This document shows, piece by piece, positions 6,757-13,519 of a stretch of 13,519 nt of DNA. Every line of letters begins with the position of its first letter. Position 1 is the stretch's first letter. The stretch is from positions 1 through 13,519 of the forward strand of contig JAEDMJ010000048.1 of NCBI GenBank assembly GCA_016303065.1, in the 5' to 3' direction. A program made the translations under genes and the position numbers. This DNA comes from Clostridiales bacterium (GTDB lineage Bacteria > Bacillota > Clostridia > Oscillospirales > QAMX01). The notes under the pieces are model-generated. The model did not search any database and was not told the origin of the DNA. It was given only the letters and a program-made list of their open reading frames with translations.

Positions 6757-8538
6757 TCAGATATAACGCTTGGACTGTATCAAAAACAACCGGGCATACT
6801 CTCCGTTCTTTGAAAGCAGCTCCGAATGCGACCCCTGCTCAACGATATGCCCGTCACCGATAACAAGGATTTTATCGGCGTTAGTCGTATTTGAAAAGCG
6901 ATGTGATATCATAACAACAGTTTTATTTTTGCCCAACTGATACAACTGTTCAAAGATTCGATCTTCCGACACCGGATCAAGCGCCGCAGACGGCTCGTCC
7001 AGCACCATATAGTCGCATTTTTTAAAATATGCCCGCGCCAGGCCCAGCAGCTGCCATTGCCCACCGGACAAATCTTTGCCGTCTCCGGTGTATTTCCTGC
7101 CCAATACAGTATCATACCCGGATTCCCACCCCTGAATCAACGGCGAAACGCCGCTTATATCACAGGCACGGTCTAAGCGCTCCGTGTCAAACCGCTGTTC
7201 AAAATCCGAAAGAGCAATAATCTCCCGTAAAGGCAGACTGTACTGCACAACCTCCTGAAAAAGAACACCGAATACTTTTCGCAGCGCATATATGTCATAC
7301 TCCCGAATATCGGTTCCGTCAAGGGTTATACAGCCTTGCTCCGGATCATAAAAACGAAACATCAGTTTTATAATTGTGGATTTTCCGGAACCGTTCATTC
7401 CAATAAGAGCCATTTTCTGATTCGGCTCAATTGTAAAGGAGCAATTCTTCAAGACATAATCCTTAGTGTTAGGGTATCGAAACCATACGCCGCGAAATTC
7501 GATTTTGGGATTTGGCGACGGAAGTTTTGTTCCGCTTTTTTCGGACTCGGGCTTGAGCTCGATAAATTCGCGCAGATCATTGAGCCTTGTATTATGTCCA
7601 AGAAAGCGGTTGACGTCAATAATCAGCGCAGAAAACTGTTCCCGGAGGCGGGCAACAATACTTACACTGTATTGAAGATCGCCAATGCCGAAATTTCCGG
7701 CGTTAACACCCACAATCGAATATATCAGCATGGCTGCATCTCCGCCGTAATTCAGCAGCGATATGGCAGCCCGACGGCTGATCTGTTCCAGGTCAAACTT
7801 CGTTCCCACTTTCAGGATTTTGTTTTTAAGCGCCGCAAACATATCCAAAAAGTAAAAACCGTTCTGGTGCAACTTCATCTCAAAATGAATTTGCTCATCC
7901 AAAAACAAATCTCTGAGATACTCCACTTTTCGCATATCATTTCGAAGCGCATACTCATAGTCACGAGTAATGCAATCTATGTATTTCTTATAGCTGAATG
8001 CAGAGGGAATCAAAAGCAATACCGTAGCCACTCCGATCCAGACATTGATCGTACACACAACGACAAATGTGATGATCACATTTATCGCCTCTGACAATAT
8101 CTGAAAAACCGTCCACGACGTTTCTTCCAATGCCCAAAAATTGTCACGCGCCCGGCTGATTTTATCCGCCATTTGCGCAGAATCAAAATAAGCCAGATCT
8201 ATCCTCGATGTCTTCTCGATCATTACACGATCGAAATAAAAATCAATTGCTTCTTCATATCTTTTCTCAATATATGCGTTGATCTTTCCGACAACACGCA
8301 CCATCAGTTCAAGAAAGAAATATGCCGCAACCATCAGACCTATTGCGCCCGCATTTCCAAAAGACAAGCTATTCAGAATATGCTTCCAAAACCACATCGT
8401 CAGCAAAGGAACCGCTGTCGAGCCAATCAGCACAATACACTTAAGGGCAAAATATTTTTTCGAAGCAAGAAAACTGGTTTTCAGCGCAAACGCTATATTG
8501 CTGACCGCAGTATGTAAAAATTTCATTTTTCCTGGCAT
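6757..8538 (-). CDS. ABC exporter (fused TMD-NBD), copy 1
   Basis: 593 aa from ATG 8538. The frame extends upstream to 8628, but that part overlaps the previous gene's end; ATG 8526 (MKFLHT) is another candidate, with AGGA only 3 nt before it. Residues 25-310 hold several hydrophobic helices of an exporter membrane domain. The ATPase domain shows Walker A GMNGSGKST (380-388), Q-loop VLFQEVVQYSLPLRE (425-439), signature LSGGQ (490-494), Walker B MVLDEP (511-516) and H-loop ISHRF (545-549), so it should hydrolyse ATP. No C39 peptidase domain is fused. The Q-loop region resembles NisT/SpaT-type lantibiotic exporters. Its start lies 4 nt after the stop of copy 2, so the two are probably translationally coupled and may pair as a heterodimer. 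The substrate is unknown. Confidence 0.92.
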   Translation of the reverse strand: MPGKMKFLHTAVSNIAFALKTSFLASKKYFALKCIVLIGSTAVPLLTMWFWKHILNSLSFGNAGAIGLMVAAYFFLELMVRVVGKINAYIEKRYEEAIDFYFDRVMIEKTSRIDLAYFDSAQMADKISRARDNFWALEETSWTVFQILSEAINVIITFVVVCTINVWIGVATVLLLIPSAFSYKKYIDCITRDYEYALRNDMRKVEYLRDLFLDEQIHFEMKLHQNGFYFLDMFAALKNKILKVGTKFDLEQISRRAAISLLNYGGDAAMLIYSIVGVNAGNFGIGDLQYSVSIVARLREQFSALIIDVNRFLGHNTRLNDLREFIELKPESEKSGTKLPSPNPKIEFRGVWFRYPNTKDYVLKNCSFTIEPNQKMALIGMNGSGKSTIIKLMFRFYDPEQGCITLDGTDIREYDIYALRKVFGVLFQEVVQYSLPLREIIALSDFEQRFDTERLDRACDISGVSPLIQGWESGYDTVLGRKYTGDGKDLSGGQWQLLGLARAYFKKCDYMVLDEPSAALDPVSEDRIFEQLYQLGKNKTVVMISHRFSNTTNADKILVIGDGHIVEQGSHSELLSKNGEYARLFLIQSKRYI

Positions 8539-8542
8539 TGTG

Positions 8543-10336
8543 TCACGTCCGTTCCACTGTATACTTCTTTTTCTGCATTTGGTACAAACCGGCATACACC
8601 CCGCTTTCACAGGAAACCAATTCTTCATGCGTGCCGCATTCGCAGACTACCCCGTCCTGTATGACAATGATTTTATCTGCCATCCGCGAACCGGAAATAC
8701 GGTGAGATATCATTATTCCTGTTTTACCCTGAGAAATATGCTCAAAATCCCCGAAAATCCTGTCTTCCGCCTCTGCATCCAGCGCAGAGGAAGGCTCATC
8801 CAGAATAATAATCGGCGCATCCTTAAAATATGCCCGACACAACGCCAGCTTTTGATGCTGTCCCCTCGAAAGTTCTACCCCGTCATCCGAAAACTGTTTT
8901 GTAACATAGGTTTCCAGCCCATCAGAGAATTTATTATAGAACTCGGACACACCGCTCCGCTGCATTACATCAAACATCTTCCCGTCATCATCCATACGGT
9001 CCGGCGAGGACAAACCAATCGTTTCCCGCAGGGTCAGGGCATATTGTGCATATGACTGGAACAAAACGGAAAACAGCCTTCTGACATCCTGTATACGGTA
9101 TTTTTCCATTGGGATTCCGTTTATTCGAATAACGCCGGAGTCAATTTTATACAGCCCCAGCATTACTTTGATAATCGTACTTTTTCCCGAACCGTTGATA
9201 CCGACCATCGAAACTTTTTCGCCCCTGCGAATCACGAAGCTTACACCTTTTAACACAAACTGATCGGAAGTCGGGTATTTAAAATATACCTTTTCAAATT
9301 CCAAAGATTCAAATTCCTCCGGCGACAAACGCAGCTCTCCGGTGACTTCTTCGCCCGGCATCTCCTCATACTCAAACACCCGCGCCAGCTGCCTGGGCAA
9401 ATTAAAGCAGATATTACAAACTGATCCGGTAAGGCGTTCAAACGAATTTGAGGCAATAACAATATACCCGATATACAGTGTCATATCGCCAATTGTGAGC
9501 TTGCCTCCAAGCGCCATCATAATGGCCGCCAGAGAAAACAATACTTCGCCTCCATATTTGATGATTTCTGTCGCCGTCGATATAATTACGTGCTTTCGGT
9601 CAAGTTCCCGGTAAGCCTTTTGGTAAGTCTTTCGTTCTTCCTCATATCGCCGCGTCAAAGGCTCCGACAGATCATACATTCTTATATCCTTTGCCGGCAC
9701 ACGATCAGTCAGCAGCCAGCGGTAATAACGGATTTTTCTTGCGCTCGGCGCTTTTTTGCGCCGCAAACTGTCTGACTGCCTGCTGCTGACCAATTCTCCG
9801 ATAACAGAAGGAATAATCAGTCCAAGCGCAATCAAAGTAAATTTCGGATGAAAAACAATCAACGCAAAGAAAACTATACAGAATTTCACCAAAACATAGA
9901 TACATTCCCAAATATCATACGCCATATCAGGGAGCAGCTCCGCCATCCAAACAACATCATCTACCGCATCTCTCCCCCTTTCCGAATCGACATATTCCAT
10001 TGGCATTGCTATCAATTTTTCATACACTGCACGCAGAAAAGAATTTCTGGCTTTTTCGTACGAATGATCCCACAATATTTTTTTCAGGCTCTGCAATAAT
10101 TCATACAGCACCAATGCTAATATGTAAGCTATCACAGCATAATAAATCTTATTGGATTGTGATGTTTTATCTGTCAGAATATCAATAATCCATTTCAGCA
10201 TATTAACATTCAGCAATGCATAGAGAGATAACAGCGAGCTTACTACAATATGGCATATAAATGTAAACTTAGTGGAACGATACATCAAGCGAAAACAATA
10301 TAAAACTGTTTTTAGAATTTTATTTTTCTTTTTCAT
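8543..10336 (-). CDS. ABC exporter (fused TMD-NBD), copy 2
   Basis: 597 aa from ATG 10336 (MKKKNKILK), which has GAGG 9 nt upstream; ATG 10351 (MRYVRM) lies in the same frame but has no ribosome binding site and abuts a pseudogene scrap. The first 310 residues include about six hydrophobic segments. The ATPase domain has Walker A GINGSGKST (379-387), Q-loop VLFQSYAQYALTLRET (424-439), signature LSRGQ (489-493) instead of LSGGQ, Walker B IIILDEP (509-515) and H-loop ISHRI (543-547). The Gly-to-Arg change in the signature is uncommon and could weaken one ATP site if it pairs with copy 1. It has no peptidase domain. It precedes copy 1 by 4 nt in the same operon. Confidence 0.92.
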   Translation of the reverse strand: MKKKNKILKTVLYCFRLMYRSTKFTFICHIVVSSLLSLYALLNVNMLKWIIDILTDKTSQSNKIYYAVIAYILALVLYELLQSLKKILWDHSYEKARNSFLRAVYEKLIAMPMEYVDSERGRDAVDDVVWMAELLPDMAYDIWECIYVLVKFCIVFFALIVFHPKFTLIALGLIIPSVIGELVSSRQSDSLRRKKAPSARKIRYYRWLLTDRVPAKDIRMYDLSEPLTRRYEEERKTYQKAYRELDRKHVIISTATEIIKYGGEVLFSLAAIMMALGGKLTIGDMTLYIGYIVIASNSFERLTGSVCNICFNLPRQLARVFEYEEMPGEEVTGELRLSPEEFESLEFEKVYFKYPTSDQFVLKGVSFVIRRGEKVSMVGINGSGKSTIIKVMLGLYKIDSGVIRINGIPMEKYRIQDVRRLFSVLFQSYAQYALTLRETIGLSSPDRMDDDGKMFDVMQRSGVSEFYNKFSDGLETYVTKQFSDDGVELSRGQHQKLALCRAYFKDAPIIILDEPSSALDAEAEDRIFGDFEHISQGKTGIMISHRISGSRMADKIIVIQDGVVCECGTHEELVSCESGVYAGLYQMQKKKYTVERT

Positions 10337-10352
10337 GCGGACATACCTCATC

Positions 10353-10445
10353 CATTTTTGAACTGTTCAAAGACCGACACCACGCCGCAGGCAGCGCATA
10401 AAAGAAGACCGCCGACAGGTCGTTTGGTATTTTTATCGGAAGGAG
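10353..10445 (-). pseudogene. Remnant of a second BtrH-like gene with internal deletion
   Basis: The 93 bp between exporters 3 and 2 are a near-perfect copy of two separated parts of the BtrH-like gene: 10381-10445 equals 6536-6600 (65/65), and 10353-10388 equals 5676-5711 except one base (35/36). The two parts meet at CACGCCGC, an 8-bp repeat present at 5704-5711 and 6536-6543 of the intact gene, so an 832-bp deletion between direct repeats explains it. Read on the minus strand it gives PIKIPNDLSAVFFYALPAA and, in another frame, GVVSVFEQFKNG, so the reading frame is broken (832 is not a multiple of three). The high identity indicates a recent duplication or gene conversion. It has no coding function that I can see. 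Confidence 0.85.
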
Positions 10446-10456
10446 ACAGGCTCCCA

Positions 10457-12289
10457 TCAGGCTTCATCATCTCCGTCCGGCAGGTCCGCTTCAGGGGCGG
10501 AGCCGCCCAAAGGATTGTCGCGGTAAAACTGCGCCTGCTTATTAAACATCTCGGTATAGATTCCGCCTTCGGCGTACAGCTCGCTGTGTGTGCCGTATTC
10601 CGCAATGCTCCCGTTTTCGAATACTGCCACCTTGTCCGCAAGCTGAACGGCAGAGAGACGGTGCGTGATAAGCACCGCGCACTTGTCCGTTATCATGTTG
10701 TGGAATTGGGTGTATATCTCGTATTCCGCCATGGGGTCAAGCGCGGCGGTCGGTTCGTCAAGAAGGAAAATCTCTCCTCCGTGATACAGCGCGCGGGCTA
10801 TTGCAATGCGCTGTCCCTCTCCTCCGGATGGTTCAAAACCCTCCTTGTCGATCCATTTATCGACCTGGGTTTCGTATCCTTTTGGAAGGCTTTCAACAAG
10901 GCGGCTGATACCAGACGATTCGCTCACGGCATCTAACCGGACACTGTCGTAGGTATCGGCTAATACTACATTTTCTCCCAGGGTCAGATAGTACTTTGAA
11001 AAATCCTGGAACACGGGAGAAAACAGTCTCTGGTATTTGTCATAATCGTACTCATTTATGTTTATTCCGTTGAGCAGGATTTCCCCCTCAGAAGGGAAGT
11101 ACAATCGCGTCAGCAACTTGATGAACGTTGATTTGCCGGCTCCGTTCGGCCCAACAATACAAAGTTTTTCCTCGCCACTGATGACTATGTTGACATCCTT
11201 CAGCGCATAGCGCTCGCTTCCGGGATACTTAAAGGAAACGTTCCGAAATTCTATCGTAGAGTTTTTGCTGAATTCCGGCGTCCTGCTTCCGGCCGAAAAC
11301 TGTTTCTGAGGAATCGATATAAACTCCTGGTAATCGCTGATTTTAAGGGCGTTGGCTGTAAGCTTTAAGTAGGAACCTGACACAGCGCTGAGCGCACTGG
11401 AAAACTGATCTGCGGCAGAGAGGAAAATAGTCATGCTGCCAATCGACAGCCCTTTGCAAATGACCATGTATACCAGATAAATATATAAAACTGATTGGTT
11501 CAGGAACGAAAGCACGGCATGAAGCGACGTTGCGGCGCTTTTGGACTTTACTATTTTTCTTTTTTCCCGATTTATATTTTTTTCGCTGTTAATGAGTTTA
11601 TCAATAAGGAAATCTCCGATTTTAAACAACCGCACTTCCTTGGCGTATTCAAACATATCAAGCATGAAATTGACTCCCCATTGGAGCCGCTCCTGCGATT
11701 GAACACGCTTTTCAAGTTCGTGCTTTTTCTGATCGTGTCTTTTAGTTATAACTGAATTTACAAATATGACCAAAACGACCAATAAAATAATAAAGGGGTT
11801 TAGCGCAATGATTATCGTGGAAATCAGCGCCAGTTTCAGCAGCGAAGAAAAAAGATTGCATATATAATCCACTACGACAAAATTGTTCCCTAAAATATCG
11901 GTTGCCCGTTGCTTTTTATCTAATATCTCCGGATTTTCAAGGGTCTCGTAATCCATTTGTGTAACATGATGATAAAACTCCCGCAAATTTGCCAAGGTGA
12001 GTTTTTCCGTCAACGAAAACAATAGCTTATCAATAGCTGTATTCAGCAAGGAGTTCATAAGCGGTATCATCAACAGAAGTACAATGTATAAAATCAATCG
12101 CCTTGTAACTTCGCCCGCCAATAACTCGTTAATAATCAGCCCCGGCAAAACCGAGACAACAACAGGAAATACCGCAGAAAAAAGCGCCAATACAAACTTG
12201 AGCAATATATACGGCTTTCCGCATTTTTGCCTCCATATATAAAAGAACATAAACGCGTTTGTTTTAAACGTATGCAGCATATTTTTCAT
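10457..12289 (-). CDS. ABC exporter (fused TMD-NBD), copy 3
   Basis: 610 aa from ATG 12289 (MKNMLHTFK); the frame reaches a TTG at 12307, but AAAGGA with 7-nt spacing points to the ATG. Hydrophobic helices are visible over about 25-325 (for example LIISTIIIALNPFIILLVV-like stretches near 155-180). The ATPase domain has Walker A GPNGAGKST (380-388), Q-loop VFQDFSKYYLTLGENV (426-441), signature PSGGE (487-491), Walker B IFLLDEP (507-513) and H-loop ITHRL (541-545). The FQDFxKYxLTLxEN stretch is characteristic of the NisT/SpaT exporter group. No peptidase domain is present. The tail after about residue 580 is acidic and Gly/Pro-rich (ending DGDDEA). The part coding for the ATPase end is visibly richer in GC than the membrane half. 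A gap of 103 nt separates it from copy 4. Confidence 0.92.
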   Translation of the reverse strand: MKNMLHTFKTNAFMFFYIWRQKCGKPYILLKFVLALFSAVFPVVVSVLPGLIINELLAGEVTRRLILYIVLLLMIPLMNSLLNTAIDKLLFSLTEKLTLANLREFYHHVTQMDYETLENPEILDKKQRATDILGNNFVVVDYICNLFSSLLKLALISTIIIALNPFIILLVVLVIFVNSVITKRHDQKKHELEKRVQSQERLQWGVNFMLDMFEYAKEVRLFKIGDFLIDKLINSEKNINREKRKIVKSKSAATSLHAVLSFLNQSVLYIYLVYMVICKGLSIGSMTIFLSAADQFSSALSAVSGSYLKLTANALKISDYQEFISIPQKQFSAGSRTPEFSKNSTIEFRNVSFKYPGSERYALKDVNIVISGEEKLCIVGPNGAGKSTFIKLLTRLYFPSEGEILLNGININEYDYDKYQRLFSPVFQDFSKYYLTLGENVVLADTYDSVRLDAVSESSGISRLVESLPKGYETQVDKWIDKEGFEPSGGEGQRIAIARALYHGGEIFLLDEPTAALDPMAEYEIYTQFHNMITDKCAVLITHRLSAVQLADKVAVFENGSIAEYGTHSELYAEGGIYTEMFNKQAQFYRDNPLGGSAPEADLPDGDDEA

Positions 12290-12327
12290 GACAAAATCCT
12301 TTTTCAAATAATTGCTCTAAGTGCCAC

Positions 12328-12364
12328 CAACGAAGCGAAACCCGTACTCCTCCCGGTTCGCGGC
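12328..12364 (-). pseudogene. Diverged scrap of another BtrH-like gene
   Basis: In the gap between exporters 4 and 3, 12330-12363 matches 6431-6464 of the BtrH-like gene at 30 of 34 positions in the same orientation. Minus-strand translation gives ANREEYGFRFVG against ANRERYEFRFVD of the intact protein (9 of 12 identical). No further homology is visible on either side, so only a core of about 36 bp survives. The lower identity than the 10353 remnant suggests an older or different copy. Confidence 0.65.
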
Positions 12365-12392
12365 CCTAATCCGAACATCAATAAGTAAAATC

Positions 12393-13519
12393 TCACCTGT
12401 ACTGCATTTGCTGTAAGCAATATAGGTTTTTATATTCACCATTGCGCTTCAACAGCTCCTCATGGGAACCTTGTTCGATGATTTGTCCATTTTTCATAAC
12501 CAAAATCCGGTCAACATAATGGACGACAGACAATCGATGTGTAACTATTATAATTGATTTGGAATCATTATGTGCAATAACATTATTAAGAATCGACTCT
12601 TCTGAATAAGCGTCTAAATTAGCGGTAGGTTCGTCAAATATTAGCATTTTTCTGTTTTGAAGAACCGCTCGTGCTAATGCAATCTTTTGATTTTCCCCAC
12701 CGGAAAGTTCTATACCGTTTTCGTCAAGAATTTTTCCGACACTCAAATCGTAATTTTCTAAAAAGCGTTTACATAAAAACTCATCTCCGCCCAAATCGGC
12801 AAAAGTTTGCTTAATGGAAGATATTTCTGCCTTTTCCGTGCTCCCCATGGAAAGCGTTTCAACAAGCGGCATTTCGTAGTTCCAATAATCTTGAAACACA
12901 ACAGAAAACAGCTTATATAGAGAAACCTGAGAAAACTGCATTATATTCTGTCCGCCAATAAGGATCTCGCCGCATGACGGCTCGTATAGCCCGCACAACA
13001 GCTTAATAAGGGTTGTTTTACCTGCGCCATTTAGCCCCAGCAGAGCAATTTTCTCCTTTGGTCTAATAGAAAAAGATATATTGTCAACCGTTTTTTTATC
13101 CGACTGATCATAAGAAAAAGACACGTTTTTAAATTCGATTTCCGGCAATTCTTTCAACCAATCATCCGGAATCTCAGCTCCAGGACGGCTTGCAATTGGC
13201 ATATTAATGAAATCAAAATAATCCTTAATTCTGCTGTCTCCAAGCCGGTTATCAAAAAAACTATTGACAATTGCGGTAAGTTTGCCATGGCACAATGCAA
13301 TCAAGTTAATGCAGTAGGAAAAGTCCGCAACATCAATCGTATGCAGAGAAACACGCCATATTAAAAATAAAAGAGGGAACACAAATATAAACAAAGAAGT
13401 TACCGGCTGCCAGATCAGCCTGTTCAGATCATCCTTATCCGAATATTCCAACTCTTCTTTTTTCCACGAATTATAAAAGCGCTTATGTTCATTGCAGATA
13501 AACGGTATTATGCCAAACA
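12393..13519 (-). CDS. ABC exporter (fused TMD-NBD), copy 4, truncated by window edge
   Basis: The frame is open to the right edge, so the start lies outside; about 375 codons are visible. The TTG at 13451 is internal, since upstream codons read FICNEHKRFYNSWKKEEL without a stop. The visible N-terminal part holds the last membrane helices (VTSLFIFVFPLLFLIW). Counting from 13451, the ATPase domain has Walker A GLNGAGKTT (139-147), Q-loop VVFQDYWNYEMPLVET (184-199), signature LSGGE (249-253), Walker B MLIFDEP (269-275) and H-loop VTHRL (303-307). It is likely the same exporter type as copy 3. It is the first visible gene of the minus-strand operon; the promoter and any precursor or biosynthetic genes would lie further right. 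Base composition is more AT-rich than the left half of the window. Confidence 0.9.
   Translation of the reverse strand, partial: FGIIPFICNEHKRFYNSWKKEELEYSDKDDLNRLIWQPVTSLFIFVFPLLFLIWRVSLHTIDVADFSYCINLIALCHGKLTAIVNSFFDNRLGDSRIKDYFDFINMPIASRPGAEIPDDWLKELPEIEFKNVSFSYDQSDKKTVDNISFSIRPKEKIALLGLNGAGKTTLIKLLCGLYEPSCGEILIGGQNIMQFSQVSLYKLFSVVFQDYWNYEMPLVETLSMGSTEKAEISSIKQTFADLGGDEFLCKRFLENYDLSVGKILDENGIELSGGENQKIALARAVLQNRKMLIFDEPTANLDAYSEESILNNVIAHNDSKSIIIVTHRLSVVHYVDRILVMKNGQIIEQGSHEELLKRNGEYKNLYCLQQMQYR

Noticed and set aside
10348..10641. Minus-strand frame of 97 codons ending in FEQFKNG
   Set aside because: Most of it is an out-of-frame reading of the exporter 3 C-terminus running into the BtrH-like remnant; it has no ribosome binding site of its own.

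Overview
The window looks like a piece of a Gram-positive anaerobe of the class Clostridia, probably a gut or rumen type. The reasons are a T-box leader with an intrinsic terminator, consensus sigma-A promoters with 17-bp spacers, AAAGGA/AGGAG-type ribosome binding sites, and protein families common in clostridia. This is judged from the sequence alone; no taxon marker is present.

Region 1 (1-2894, minus strand) is a two-gene operon. A perfect TTGACA/TATAAT promoter drives a leader of about 315 nt that carries the signatures of a T-box riboswitch: an AGTA/GAA specifier loop, a stem II pseudoknot-like element, the AGGGTGGTACCGCGG core and a competing terminator. It is followed by an XRE-cupin regulator and an AMP-forming acyl-CoA synthetase of the medium-chain (MACS/ACSM) type. 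The specifier reads best as GTC (valine). A valine-sensing T-box over an acid:CoA ligase is unusual. It could mean that the ligase activates isobutyrate for valine synthesis by reductive carboxylation (hypothesis).

Region 2 (3078-5447, plus strand) is a divergent operon with its own consensus promoter and a strong terminator. It encodes two G3E (CobW/COG0523-type) P-loop proteins. The first has the CxCC metal motif and an insert of 88 residues containing 46 histidines. The second lacks CxCC and appears to be fused to a C-terminal domain like that of the TIGR03943/YcgQ family. Together they suggest metal (probably zinc) trafficking.

Region 3 (5572-13519, minus strand) is one long operon that enters from beyond the right edge: four ABC exporters with fused membrane and ATPase domains (the first cut by the window edge), ending in a protein resembling the BtrH N-terminal / C39-like family that accompanies natural-product and peptide clusters. 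The NBDs resemble NisT/SpaT-type peptide exporters. Two of the gaps between exporters contain short remnants of the BtrH-like gene: a 93-bp near-identical copy with an 832-bp deletion between 8-bp direct repeats, and a 36-bp diverged scrap. The locus therefore seems to have grown by duplication of units containing the BtrH-like gene, followed by loss of the extra copies. The product being exported is not visible here.
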